Below, piece by piece: positions 35,325-44,773 of a stretch of DNA of 64,000 nt (position 1 is the stretch's first letter; every line of letters starts with the position of its first letter). The DNA comes from Afifellaceae bacterium (lineage in GTDB: Bacteria > Pseudomonadota > Alphaproteobacteria > Rhizobiales > Afifellaceae), in contig JANQKG010000036.1 of NCBI GenBank assembly GCA_028281235.1, forward strand, positions 1 to 64,000, written 5' to 3'. The notes beneath the pieces were generated by a model. That model was not told the origin of the DNA, searched no databases, and saw only the letters and a list, made by a program, of their open reading frames with translations. The translations under genes and the position numbers were made by a program.

Positions 35325-35406
35325 ACACCGAAAGGTGGCAACGATTCGTTAAGGCAGTCTATGCACCATCCGTTAACCGTCTCTGGCTGGGGTAGACGCG
35401 AACTCA

Positions 35407-36555
35407 ATGACCGCGATTGTCGAACAATTCCTGAACTGGGCGCACCAGGCCGCACCGGCACGCCGCGCGCAGGCCGCCCGCGCTCTGGCGCGGTCCTATC
35501 TCGTCTCACCGCTGTCGCCGGACGAGCGCGACCAGGTCGAGGCGGCGTTGACCGTCCTCCTCGACGACCAGGCGATGGAGGTCCGCCTTGCGCTTGCCGC
35601 GGAGCTGGCGGGCTCCGAGCACGCGCCACAGCACATGATTCTGTCGCTCGCCGGCGACCGTGACCCGGTCGCCGCCCTTGTCGCGGCGCGCTCGCCACTC
35701 ATCCTCGACAGCGAGTTGGTCGATATGGTGGCGTCGCGCGAGGAGGCGGTTCAGATCGCCATCGCCAGCCGGCCGTACCTGTCACGAACCGTGTCGGCGG
35801 CGATCGGCGAGGTCGGTGAGCTGGATGCGTGCCGGACCTTGATCTCAAATCGCGGCGCGCGCATCCCGCGCTTCACTCTGGATCGCATCGTGACACGTCA
35901 CGGCGACCAGCCGACGATGCGGCTGACGCTGCTTGCACGCGAGGACCTGCCGCTCGACGTCCGGGAGGTACTGCTCTCCATGCTGGCGCGGGCGCTGCGC
36001 GAGCTCATCGTCACGCATGAATGGCTTGAGCCGCGCCGCGCCGACGCGGTCGTGCGCGACGCGCGCGAATGCGCCACCATCGCCGCAGCCTTCGAGGCGC
36101 CGGCCGACAACATGCCGGCGCTCGTCGCCCAGCTTATTGCCGGCAGGGCGCTGACCCCGGCATTTCTGATCCGCATCGTCGCAGCCGGTCAGACCACGCT
36201 CTTTGAGGCGGCGCTTTCAAGGCTTGCCGGTGTGCCCATAGATCGCGTGCAGGCACTCGTCGCTTCCGGCCGACGCTCGCACCTCATAGCGTTGTTGCAG
36301 CAGGCGCGTCTGCCGCCGCGCACCTTCCCCGCCTTCACCGCGGCCGTTGAGATCATACGCAGCGGCGCGTTCGATGAAGCCGACAGCGACTACCGTCGCA
36401 CAACGCACCTGATCGACGCGATCGTTGAGCGCTACCAGAAGCGCCCGGACCGCGAACTCGATCAGATCCTGATGCTGCTCCGGCGCTTTGCGCGACAGGC
36501 CAAGCGCGCCGCCGCCCGCGGCTATGCGGAGGAGATCATCCAGCAGGCCGCTTGA
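35407..36555 (+). CDS. DUF2336 domain protein
   Basis: A 382-residue helical-repeat protein of the alphaproteobacterial DUF2336 family. Segments such as LARSYLVSPLSPDERDQVEAALTVLLDD, VRLALAAELAGSEHAPQHMI and LISNRGARIPRFTLDRIVTRHGD recur every 40 residues or so like HEAT repeats. No catalytic motif is seen. The function is unknown; in some relatives DUF2336 proteins occur near motility or cell-cycle genes. It diverges from the MaoC gene. Confidence 0.85.
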   Translation: MTAIVEQFLNWAHQAAPARRAQAARALARSYLVSPLSPDERDQVEAALTVLLDDQAMEVRLALAAELAGSEHAPQHMILSLAGDRDPVAALVAARSPLILDSELVDMVASREEAVQIAIASRPYLSRTVSAAIGEVGELDACRTLISNRGARIPRFTLDRIVTRHGDQPTMRLTLLAREDLPLDVREVLLSMLARALRELIVTHEWLEPRRADAVVRDARECATIAAAFEAPADNMPALVAQLIAGRALTPAFLIRIVAAGQTTLFEAALSRLAGVPIDRVQALVASGRRSHLIALLQQARLPPRTFPAFTAAVEIIRSGAFDEADSDYRRTTHLIDAIVERYQKRPDRELDQILMLLRRFARQAKRAAARGYAEEIIQQAA

Positions 36556-36659
36556 GAGCCTCGCATCCGGCCGGCCGCGTCCCGTCGGCGATTTCTTTAC
36601 CTTTTCAAGGCTAGGTTCTCCCGATGGGTGGCGTGTGCTGCCGCCGGGCGGGAAGTCGT

Positions 36660-37328
36660 ATGCGTATCGTCTCAATGGCACGTCGGGCCGCCACATGTGC
36701 GGTCTTGGCCTCTATGTGTTTGCTGGCGGCGTGCGGAAGCGTGCCGAAGGGAAGCAGAAGCAGCAACAGCCTCGCCTGCATGTCGCGGGCCATGTACTTT
36801 GAGTCCAATCGCTCCAGCGACGAAGGCATGCTCGCCGTCGGCACCGTGGTGATGAACCGCGTGGACTCCTCGGAGTTCCCTAACACCGTCTGCGCCGTTG
36901 TCGGCCAGAAGAACCAGTTCGCGCCGGGTGTCCTCTCTCGTGCCATGAAGGAAGACCGGAGCAAGGCGCGCGCTGAGCGTGCCGCCCGCGCCGTGCTGAA
37001 GGGTCAGCGCCATCGCGGCGTGCGCAAGGCCATGTATTTCCACACCGCCGGCCGCACTTATCGCTACAAGAACATGCATTACGTCCTAGTGGCGGGCGGC
37101 AACGCCTTTTACACGCGCAAGGCCAAGGCGGGCCATTCCTACATCCCGCGGCACCGCATCGCCCGCGCCGGCCAGAAGACGAAAATTGAGGCGCCGCGCG
37201 GCTTTGCCCGCGCCGTCATCGCCGCGCCTGGGCGTCTCCTCGCCGCCGCGCCCATTCGCCGAAAGGCTCCGGCCGGACCCGGCGACCCCTCCATCGAGGA
37301 GCTGATCCTGGCGAGCTCCGGCTGGTAG
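36660..37328 (+). CDS. SleB-type cell wall hydrolase, lipoprotein
   Basis: A 222-residue protein with a lipoprotein signal: charged start, hydrophobic AVLASMCLLAAC with lipobox LAAC near residue 25. The Hydrolase_2 (SleB) domain starts LACMSRAMYFESNRSSDEGMLAVG with the catalytic-type Glu in YFES, followed by VMNRV and ATP-independent NQFAPG segments. It probably cleaves peptidoglycan in the periplasm. ATG 36660 is chosen so that the signal peptide begins correctly. The C-terminus is basic and Pro/Ala-rich. Confidence 0.85.
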   Translation: MRIVSMARRAATCAVLASMCLLAACGSVPKGSRSSNSLACMSRAMYFESNRSSDEGMLAVGTVVMNRVDSSEFPNTVCAVVGQKNQFAPGVLSRAMKEDRSKARAERAARAVLKGQRHRGVRKAMYFHTAGRTYRYKNMHYVLVAGGNAFYTRKAKAGHSYIPRHRIARAGQKTKIEAPRGFARAVIAAPGRLLAAAPIRRKAPAGPGDPSIEELILASSGW

Positions 37329-37483
37329 CCGCGCGCCCGTCCCTCACCCTGCGAAGGCTTCAACAAGCCTGACCTTTTTGCAAGCTGTGGCGTTCCGCTA
37401 AGGGATGCTCCTAACTGGTCAGCCGCACCATCTCCGCTATATTTTTGCGGAAGGGGGAATATCCGATCAGGGAAGGAAAGCGC

Positions 37484-38701
37484 GTGCCCGAACGAGGCGA
37501 GGGGACCGGCCTGCGGTCGCATCAGATGGCGTGGCTGGCGGATTTCGTTCCGCTGGTGGGAAACGAAACGGTTGAGCGCATTGCCGCCTTGGCGGAGCCC
37601 TTGGGCGGCCTCCAGGTGCAGCACATCAACTCCACCAAGCATGGCGGCGGCGTCGCGGAGATCCTCCGATCGTTGATCCCGATGCTCGGCGGCCTCGGCA
37701 TCCGCGCCGACTGGCACACCTTGTCGGCGCCGCTTCCGTTCTACGAGATCACCAAGCACATCCACAATACACTGCAAGGCGAAGCCGGCAACCTCAGCGA
37801 CGACGACTGGCGCTTCTACGAAAAAGTCGTTCTCGATAACGACCATCTCGTCGACCGGCGCGCCGATGTGGTTGTCGTACACGATCCCCAGCCGGTTGCG
37901 CTGATCAGAGGCCGCGACGAAGCGCGGCGATGGCTGTGGCGCTGCCACATCGACCTCAGCAACACCAACAATAATGTGTGGAATCCGATCGCGGCCTACG
38001 TGAAGGATTACGACCACGTCATCTTCTCTCTGTCGGAATATGCGCAGCCGCTCGATCCGCCGGCGGCCTTCATCACCCCGGCGATCGATCCGTTCACGCT
38101 GAAGAACCGTCCGATGCCGGAGGACCAGGCGCGGGCGTGCTTTGAGCGCTACGGCATTCCAAGCAGCCGCCCGATCGTCACGCAGATTTCGCGCTTCGAT
38201 CCGTGGAAGGACCCCAAGGGCGTCCTTGAGGCGGCGCGCATTGCCCAGCGCGAGGTCGATTTCACGATCGTCCTCCTGGGCAACATGGCCAGTGACGATC
38301 CGGAAGGCGCCCGCATCTTCGCCGACCTCGTCAAGGAGCGGGACGAGCGCACCATGGTGCTCGACAAGGGCGACGACGCCGATCTGGTCAACGCGCTCCA
38401 AAGCTGGGCCGATGTGGTCATCCAGAAGTCAACGCGAGAAGGCTTCGGCCTGACGGTGACGGAGGCGATGTGGAAGGCGCGGCCTGTCGTGGCCGGCCGC
38501 GTTGGCGGCATCGTTCACCAGATCACCGATGGCGAGGACGGCTTCCTCGTGGAGAGCGTGGAGGAGACTGCGGCGCGCATCGTCGAACTCCTCAAGGATC
38601 AGGCCTTGGCGAAGCGTCTCGGCCAGGAAGCGCGCGAGACCGTGCGCCGCAAGTTCCTCATCACCACGCTGCTGGAGCGCGAGTTGGAGCTTATGCGCTA
38701 G
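37484..38701 (+). CDS. treT: Trehalose synthase, glycosyltransferase TreT type
   Basis: A 405-residue GT4 enzyme. HINSTKHGGGVAEILRSLIPMLGGLG near residues 47-72 is the distinctive TreT N-terminal loop, WRCHIDLSNTNNNVWN and PAIDPFTLKN follow, and the C-terminal half has QISRFDPWKDPKGVLEAA, STREGFGLTVTEAMWKARPVV. TreT joins NDP-glucose and glucose reversibly to form trehalose, used as a compatible solute or carbon store. GTG 37484 is chosen: AGGA lies six bases upstream. No other trehalose gene is nearby. Confidence 0.85.
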   Translation: MPERGEGTGLRSHQMAWLADFVPLVGNETVERIAALAEPLGGLQVQHINSTKHGGGVAEILRSLIPMLGGLGIRADWHTLSAPLPFYEITKHIHNTLQGEAGNLSDDDWRFYEKVVLDNDHLVDRRADVVVVHDPQPVALIRGRDEARRWLWRCHIDLSNTNNNVWNPIAAYVKDYDHVIFSLSEYAQPLDPPAAFITPAIDPFTLKNRPMPEDQARACFERYGIPSSRPIVTQISRFDPWKDPKGVLEAARIAQREVDFTIVLLGNMASDDPEGARIFADLVKERDERTMVLDKGDDADLVNALQSWADVVIQKSTREGFGLTVTEAMWKARPVVAGRVGGIVHQITDGEDGFLVESVEETAARIVELLKDQALAKRLGQEARETVRRKFLITTLLERELELMR

Positions 38702-38747
38702 CGCCGCAATCGGCCGCTGAGAGCGGCCGTCGCGCCGCTGATCGTCG

Positions 38748-40250
38748 TCAGGCGGCGTGATGTGGGCAAGTGCCTGCCGCCTCCTCACCAGCCGCCAATT
38801 GCGTCGTGGTTGCGATGAGGGGGTCGAAATCGAGCTCCGCTGATGTGAGATCGATCATCGCCGCAATGCGGCCTTGAACCGGCGATCGGCTGAATGCGCG
38901 ATCCTGTGGGTGGATCGTCATCGGCAAGCCCTTTTCCGGTTTCAGAACAAGACGAACGACAGGGTCGATCCTTGTTCCGGGCACCACACTAAGCCTGAAG
39001 CGCTGCATGACGCGCGCCACGACGAGCTTTAACTCCGCCATGGCAAAGGCGGCGCCAATACAGAGGCGGGCTCCGACGCTGAACGGCATGTATTGATAGG
39101 GATCGGGCCGCAACTTGAACCATCGTGACGGGTCGAAACGGCCGGGATCCGCAAAGATGTGCGGGTCTCGGTGCGATAGGTAGTGGCTGAGGACGACCTT
39201 GTCCCGTTTTCTCAGCTGGACGCCCGCCAGCTCAATCGGATGCGTCACCGTGCGAAATGTCATAGGCACGGGCGGAGCCAGACGCATCGACTCCCGTATG
39301 ACGGCATCCAGCAAAGGCAATGCGTCCAATGTCTCGTCGTCGGGAGGCCATTCACAAAGCCCCCGGCTGACTTCATCGTGAAGCTGCGCCGCACATGCCG
39401 GGTGCTGGGCGATCAGAAACAGGGTCCAGGCCAGCGCGTTTGCTGTCGTTTCAAACGACGCGCCATAAAGTGCAACGGAGTGCGCAACAAGATCGTCATC
39501 GCTCAGGTCTGAATCGCCGCAATCGGCAGCGCGGATGAGCATCGTGAGCACGTCGTTGCTTGCTAAACCGGCGCGTCGCTTCTGTGCAATCAGGTCCAGT
39601 ATTGCGTCTTGAAGCGCTTCGGCATGCCGCAGTTCCCGGCGATAAGGTGTGCCGGGGAGGTCAAGCTCGATCATGCCTTTTTTGCGCGTTTCGGCGTCAA
39701 GCAGGAGCCAGTGGTCGATCATTCGCCCCAAACGGACGGATCCGGAAAAATCCTCGTTTCCGAAGAGCGTATTCGCCGCGACCCAGTTTGAGAGCATCAG
39801 CATCTCATCCAGGATGTCGCGCGTCTCACCGACCTGCCATCGATCGAGGGCCTGATCGATGAGCGTGGCCATCAACGGAACCATTGAAGCGACACAGTTC
39901 TTCGAAAAGGGTGGCTGCATCGCACGGCGATGGAACCGGTGCTCTTCGCGATGCATCCTGAATATGTTGTATCGCAGCCTTTGCTGCGCCGAACCTGGTG
40001 GACCATTCAGGACCTGGCCGGCCGGACGAAAGTTGTCTGAGTTTCTAAGAACCTCTCGGTTGAAGGCGGCCCCAACCGCCAGCATGTAACGCTGGCCGTG
40101 GCGCTTGCCGGGCATGGGGTTTTCAAAGACGCTGACCGGCCCGAACTGCTTCTGTGCCTCTTCTAGGCAACCAAGCGGATCGCGAAAGAAGTGCCGGTAC
40201 CATCGCCACGATTCCATCCCGCGCTTCAGCGGCGACAAATACGCCAGCAT
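38748..40250 (-). CDS. Cytochrome P450
   Basis: A 500-residue P450 monooxygenase. The I-helix reads ALYGASFETTANALAW with the oxygen-activating Thr pair, the K-helix ExxR is IRESMRLAPP, and the heme loop FSVGARLCIGAAFAMAE has the Cys ligand near residue 421. PSRWF-like DPSRWFKLRPDPYQYMPF precedes it. ATG 40250 follows GGGGGG; longer frames reach 40349. The redox partner and substrate are not evident, since no ferredoxin gene is adjacent. It lies 98 bp after nadK. Confidence 0.9.
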   Translation of the reverse strand: MLAYLSPLKRGMESWRWYRHFFRDPLGCLEEAQKQFGPVSVFENPMPGKRHGQRYMLAVGAAFNREVLRNSDNFRPAGQVLNGPPGSAQQRLRYNIFRMHREEHRFHRRAMQPPFSKNCVASMVPLMATLIDQALDRWQVGETRDILDEMLMLSNWVAANTLFGNEDFSGSVRLGRMIDHWLLLDAETRKKGMIELDLPGTPYRRELRHAEALQDAILDLIAQKRRAGLASNDVLTMLIRAADCGDSDLSDDDLVAHSVALYGASFETTANALAWTLFLIAQHPACAAQLHDEVSRGLCEWPPDDETLDALPLLDAVIRESMRLAPPVPMTFRTVTHPIELAGVQLRKRDKVVLSHYLSHRDPHIFADPGRFDPSRWFKLRPDPYQYMPFSVGARLCIGAAFAMAELKLVVARVMQRFRLSVVPGTRIDPVVRLVLKPEKGLPMTIHPQDRAFSRSPVQGRIAAMIDLTSAELDFDPLIATTTQLAAGEEAAGTCPHHAA

Positions 40251-40348
40251 TGGCCCCCCAAGCCCCTTGTTCCAGAGCCACCTTAGCCGCATCCGGCAAG
40301 TCTTGCACATCTCCGTTCGCCAGGCGCGGGGCGCCGCTAGCCGGACCA

Positions 40349-41110
40349 TCAGTAGCGGAACTGCTCCGCCAGGATGCGCTCGTCCCAGGAATGGTCGCCG
40401 TCGAACATCACCAGGCAGGCGGCGTTCCTGTCCTCCTCAACAAGGACGTTCACGACGTTGCGGAACTCGATGTGGTCGGCCGCCGCCGACACAGGGCGCT
40501 TGATGGCCTCCAGGGCCGAGATTGTCACTTTGGCGTGGTTGGGCAGAAGCGCGCCGCGCCACCGCCGGGGGCGGAAGGCGCTGATCGGGGTCAGCGCCAG
40601 GAGTGGCGCGTTGATCGGCAGGATCGGCCCGTGGGCTGAGAGATTGTAGGCGGTGGAGCCGGCGGAGGTCGACACCAGGACGCCGTCGCAGATCAGCTCC
40701 GCAAGCCGCGGCTTGCCGTCGATCATGATCTCCAGCTTCGCCGCCTGGTAGGATTGCCGCAGAAGCGACACCTCGTTGATGGCGCGGGCGGTGTGGCTCG
40801 TTCCGTCGGCGAGCGTGACCGTGGCAAGCAGCGGATGGATGGTCTCAGTGGTTGCCGCAGCCAGCCTTTCGATCAAGCCTTCGGCCCGATACTCGTTCAT
40901 CAGGAAGCCGAGCGAGCCGCGATTCATGCCGTAGATCGGCCTGCCCTTGCTCATATATTCGTGGAGCACGGTAAGCATGAGCCCGTCGCCGCCGAGCGCA
41001 ACGATCACTTCCGCCTCGTCGCGTGCCACCTCGCCGTAGCGCGCGCGCAGGTCGACCGCCGCCTCTTGAGCCTCGGGCGCGTCGCTGGCGACGAAAGCGA
41101 TTTTTGTCAT
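40349..41110 (-). CDS. nadK: NAD kinase
   Basis: A 253-residue kinase producing NADP from NAD and [22 protein letters not shown] carries the GGDG motif near 42-45; [15 protein letters not shown] and the second motif [20 protein letters not shown] follow. Length and motif spacing are normal for alphaproteobacteria. ATG 41110 begins the homology; a longer frame to 41134 is not used. Transcription runs toward the P450 gene. Confidence 0.93.
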   Translation of the reverse strand: MTKIAFVASDAPEAQEAAVDLRARYGEVARDEAEVIVALGGDGLMLTVLHEYMSKGRPIYGMNRGSLGFLMNEYRAEGLIERLAAATTETIHPLLATVTLADGTSHTARAINEVSLLRQSYQAAKLEIMIDGKPRLAELICDGVLVSTSAGSTAYNLSAHGPILPINAPLLALTPISAFRPRRWRGALLPNHAKVTISALEAIKRPVSAAADHIEFRNVVNVLVEEDRNAACLVMFDGDHSWDERILAEQFRY

Positions 41111-41562
41111 GGCGGGCTCCGCCCCCGGCTGCAACGTGCGAAAACGATCCGATCCGCTACGTCGTAATATGGCCGCAAGCGAATGGCGAGTATTGTTGCC
41201 GGCGATGCGTCGGCGAAAACGAGCGCTGGAACCGGCGGTCGAGGTCGGATCGGAGCGCGGCGTGGGCCGATTGCAACTGCCGGGGCGAGTGGGTACCGCC
41301 CATCCGGCAAGTCATGATGTCATGTCGGTGACATTTGGGCCGACTAACGATGACCGGTCTTGAGAGGAGCCGTGAATAGGTCCTGATTTGGCGCAACCCT
41401 AGGTGTTTGTCGGGCAGACCGGGCGACGCGGTTACTTAGGGGTTGGTTAACCCTGCCCGTCCGGCTCCCTGGCATGTTAGTTAAGAGTGGGTTAAATCTA
41501 TTGTTGACCATGGGCCGAGGGATGGACAGTCGAGAGCGGCTCGCGATCTGAGGAGAAGGGTA
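41111..41562. other. Intergenic region with CtrA-type boxes only
   Basis: This 452-bp gap diverges between nadK (minus) and the 98-residue gene (plus). I see no protein or RNA gene; the short plus-strand frame across 41109-41363 has no start signal or family match. The last 130 bases are AT-richer and carry the two TTAA-type boxes described separately. Confidence 0.5.
41436..41495 (+). promoter_or_regulatory. Two CtrA-type boxes before the 98-residue gene
   Basis: TTAA GAGTGGG TTAA at 41481-41495 is an exact TTAA-N7-TTAA CtrA site. TTAG GGGTTGG TTAA C at 41436-41451 differs from it by one base. They end 67 and 111 bp before ATG 41563, a normal distance for regulation of the gene. CtrA is the master response regulator of the cell cycle and motility in alphaproteobacteria. 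Confidence 0.6.
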
Positions 41563-41859
41563 ATGGGTAAGCTCAATATCGGCATCGAGATCCGCGATTT
41601 CGACCTGGAGCGTATGGGCTTTTCGTTGTCTGTGCTTGATGACGGCAAGAAACGGCAGACCTCGGAGGCCTATCTCCGCATGACGCTTTCAGAATTACAC
41701 ACCTTCCTCAACGCGCTCAGAGCCGCCGATGGCGAGATCGACGTCTCTACGGTCGAGCCGTCGGGCGTCAGCAAGCTGCCGACCGTGAAGGTCAGCCGCT
41801 CGCGCGGGGAGGACCAGGCTCCCGATTTCCGCGGTGAGAAGTTCGTCGCAGCGGAATAA
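41563..41859 (+). CDS. Hypothetical 98-residue protein with CtrA-type promoter
   Basis: A 98-residue soluble protein starting MGKLNIGIEIRDFDLERMGF, with AYLRMTLSELHTFLNALRAADGE as a likely helix and a charged tail (SRSRGEDQAPDFRGE). I do not recognise the family. AGGAGAAGGGTA precedes the ATG, a strong ribosome site, and base composition is as in its neighbours, so it is a real gene. Two CtrA-type boxes upstream suggest expression tied to the cell cycle. The signalling genes that follow run on the opposite strand. Confidence 0.75.
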   Translation: MGKLNIGIEIRDFDLERMGFSLSVLDDGKKRQTSEAYLRMTLSELHTFLNALRAADGEIDVSTVEPSGVSKLPTVKVSRSRGEDQAPDFRGEKFVAAE

Positions 41860-41934
41860 TGCCCGGCGCTTTCCCGCGCTAAGGGATTATCCAGACCATC
41901 TTATGCGGGCCGCCATTGGCGGTCTGCCGTTGCG

Positions 41935-44691
41935 TTAGCCTGTCGACGCGCGCGCGGCGTTATTCCGAGGCGGCGCCAACTCGTCCTTGATTGCCACGAC
42001 AACAGCGGCGAGCTCCGTCTCAATAGCGTCAAGAGGCGACTCTGAGAGGAGCGCTGCGCCTCCGTCGCGCGCTCGCATCTCCAAATCGGCGCACAACTCC
42101 CCCAGCCTCATGGCGCCAACATTGCGGCTCGGCGATTTCAACGCATGCGCCTCCGTCGCCACTTTGGCGAGGTCGCGTTCGGCAATCGCCTGTTTGAGCG
42201 CATCGACATGTGTCGGTGCATGAGACAGGAAGAGATCGAAGACGCGGCCCAGCAGAGCCGGATCGCCGCCGGCAATCGCCCGCAGCGAACCGAGCACCTC
42301 CGCGTCTAGAGGCGCGTCCACCCTCATCGCGTCCGCATCCGGCTCAGTCCCGCGGATCGCCGGTTCAGCGTCGGGTGGGTTCGGTTGATCGATCATCCGC
42401 GCCACATCGGTCGGGCTGAAATGCGCCAGACAATCCGACAAGCTCTTCATCGTGAACGGCTTGGTCAGATAATCGTCCATGCCCGCATCGCGCCAGCTGT
42501 CGGCGGTGCTGCCGGCGACATGCGCCGTCAGCGCGATCACAGGCGTGCGCGCAAGTCCCATCTCCGCCTCGTAGCCCCGGATCGCTCGCGTTGCGGCAAA
42601 GCCGTCAAGCACCGGCATGCTGCAATCCATCAGCACGATGTCGAAGCCGCCCTGCTTGAAGGTATCGACGGCCTGAGCGCCGTCCTCCACGATCGTCGTC
42701 TGCGCGTTGAGCCGGGCCAGCGCTTCAGACACGACCTCGCGGTTGACCGGGCTGTCATCGGCGACGAGCACATGCAGGCTGGAGAGGTCGGGAAGTGCGG
42801 GGCCGGTCACGCCGCGACGGTGCTCCAGAAGCTCCGCCAAGGTGCCGTCTCGCACGGCATCCAGGATTTTGCGAATGCGGCCGGATGAGACCGGCTGCAG
42901 AAGCACGGCATCACAGCGCCGCGCAGTGAGCAGCCGCTCCACCTTGCTGTCGCCGACCCCCGCAACGCAGATGATGGGCGCATCGACCGCTCGCCCGGCC
43001 GGCGCGTCGACCCAATCCGGTGACGCAAAGATCAAAACCGCCTCCGAAAGCGGGGCGTCCGCGGCGTTGACGGAAACCGTGTAGCCGTAGGTCTCCAGAG
43101 TGCTTGCCAGAACCCCCCTCGTTGCATCCCCGTCGAGCATGACCAGCGCGCGCCCCCGCGCCGCCGGCGTGGCGGGGGTCGGCGCCTCCAGCACGCGCGC
43201 AGGAACGGTGAAGAGGAACGTCGATCCGCGTCCCTCTTCGCTTTCCGCCCAGATTCGCCCGCCCATCGCCGTCACGAGCCGCTGGCAGATGGAAAGCCCC
43301 AGCCCGGTTCCACCGAAGCGTCGCGTGGTGGACTGATCGGCCTGGCTGAAGGCCTCGAAGATATGGTCGACCTTGTCGGATGGAATACCGATCCCGGTGT
43401 CCTCAACAGCGAAAGTCAGCGCCGAAGATTCGGCATCGGTGTCTTGCTGCCTGATGGAGACCTTGACGTGACCGCTTTCGGTGAACTTCAGCGCGTTGTT
43501 GACGAGATTGGAGATGATCTGGCTGAGCCGCACCGGGTCGCCTTCGATGATCGGAGGAACATCCGCATCGATCTCCGCTGCCAGGTCGAGGCTTTTTGAC
43601 GCCGCGCGCTCCCAGAACAAGGAGAGCGCGTCATCGACAATCGTCTCCACGTCGACGCGGCCGGTCTCAAGTTCAAGCTTGCCGGCTTCGATTTTTGAAA
43701 GGTCGAGAATGTCGTTGATGATGGTGAGCAGCGTCTGTCCGGAGCGGACGATGGTCTCTGCATAACGCTGCGGCCGCTGCGCCAACTCACCACCAGCCAA
43801 GAGCTCCGCCATGACCAGCATGCCGTTCATCGGCGTACGGATTTCGTGGCTCATCGTGGCCAAGAACTCCGATTTGGCGCGATTGGCCGATTCCGCTGCG
43901 TCGCGCGCCACGACGAGATCGCGCGTGCGCTCAGCCACAGTCCTTTCCAGACCGGCGCGATGGTCCTCAAGCGCTTGGTCGCGCCGCCCGATCTGGTCGA
44001 GCATCTCGTTGAAAGCGTCGACCAGCTGTCCGGTCTCGTCGCTCGTCCGCCGCATTGCACGCTGCGTAAAGTCGCCGGTCTTGCGAACGTCGTTCATTGT
44101 GTTCGCCAGGGCGCCAAGCGGCCGTGTGATTGCGCGCTGTAGACGCGTGGCCACCAAAAGGCCGATGGCAATCGCCACACCGGCGCTGAGCAGCGCGGCG
44201 ATGATGGCCTGCTTTAGCCGTTCCGACAGTTCCGATGTGCCCACAAGCAGCACCAGGCTGCCGACCGTCCTGCCGCCTTTGACGATGTCATTGGTGACAA
44301 GGAAGGCGCCGTCTCGCAGCATCCGCCACAAGGAGGTGCTCTCGCCTTCCGCTCGGTCATCGACGGAGCCGAGCGCCACGCCCGTGCCCGCTTCCACGAA
44401 GACGGCACCGCTCGGGTCGCGGATTCCGGCATAGCGCACGTTCGGAATCCGCCCGATTGCGTTGAGCGTGCGCCGCGCCGCTCTTTCATCGCCGTTTGCC
44501 ACAGCCTCTGCAGTACTGACGGAGATAACCTGCGCGGTGGCCGCCAACTCAGAGCGTTTGGCTTCGGCAAAGCGGCTCAGCTCGCGATACGTGCCGACGA
44601 CGAAGGCCAGCAGGACCGCCGCGCCGACCGAGGCGGCAATCAGGATAGCAAGTTTGGCGCGTATCGAGCGTGAGTTGTAAAACAATGCCAA
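41935..44691 (-). CDS. BarA-like hybrid sensor histidine kinase
   Basis: A 918-residue membrane kinase. Two transmembrane helices (about 12-34 and 162-182) frame a periplasmic sensor; HAMP follows (about 185-240), then HisKA with [13 protein letters not shown] near 293, HATPase with [16 protein letters not shown] and [10 protein letters not shown] degenerate receiver-like segment (about 520-620) precedes a true receiver with VADDSPVNR and phospho-acceptor Asp in [13 protein letters not shown]. The C-terminal Hpt domain has [13 protein letters not shown]. So the phosphorelay can run within the protein and pass to a separate regulator. It diverges from the receiver-ATPase gene by about 80 bp. 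Confidence 0.9.
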   Translation of the reverse strand: MALFYNSRSIRAKLAILIAASVGAAVLLAFVVGTYRELSRFAEAKRSELAATAQVISVSTAEAVANGDERAARRTLNAIGRIPNVRYAGIRDPSGAVFVEAGTGVALGSVDDRAEGESTSLWRMLRDGAFLVTNDIVKGGRTVGSLVLLVGTSELSERLKQAIIAALLSAGVAIAIGLLVATRLQRAITRPLGALANTMNDVRKTGDFTQRAMRRTSDETGQLVDAFNEMLDQIGRRDQALEDHRAGLERTVAERTRDLVVARDAAESANRAKSEFLATMSHEIRTPMNGMLVMAELLAGGELAQRPQRYAETIVRSGQTLLTIINDILDLSKIEAGKLELETGRVDVETIVDDALSLFWERAASKSLDLAAEIDADVPPIIEGDPVRLSQIISNLVNNALKFTESGHVKVSIRQQDTDAESSALTFAVEDTGIGIPSDKVDHIFEAFSQADQSTTRRFGGTGLGLSICQRLVTAMGGRIWAESEEGRGSTFLFTVPARVLEAPTPATPAARGRALVMLDGDATRGVLASTLETYGYTVSVNAADAPLSEAVLIFASPDWVDAPAGRAVDAPIICVAGVGDSKVERLLTARRCDAVLLQPVSSGRIRKILDAVRDGTLAELLEHRRGVTGPALPDLSSLHVLVADDSPVNREVVSEALARLNAQTTIVEDGAQAVDTFKQGGFDIVLMDCSMPVLDGFAATRAIRGYEAEMGLARTPVIALTAHVAGSTADSWRDAGMDDYLTKPFTMKSLSDCLAHFSPTDVARMIDQPNPPDAEPAIRGTEPDADAMRVDAPLDAEVLGSLRAIAGGDPALLGRVFDLFLSHAPTHVDALKQAIAERDLAKVATEAHALKSPSRNVGAMRLGELCADLEMRARDGGAALLSESPLDAIETELAAVVVAIKDELAPPRNNAARASTG

Positions 44692-44773
44692 GTCGCGGTT
44701 TTCGTCGATTCCCGCATGATTTGCACGCTTACGCTAAAGGGAGAATTAATCCCTCCAGGCCACATTGGCCGGC

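Noticed and set aside
37139-38401. 420-codon antisense frame opposite the SleB-type gene and treT
   Set aside because: Product has no recognisable domain and the plus-strand genes are clear.
41109-41363. 84-codon frame in the nadK upstream gap
   Set aside because: No ribosome site, Arg-rich product, overlaps the nadK start; no support.
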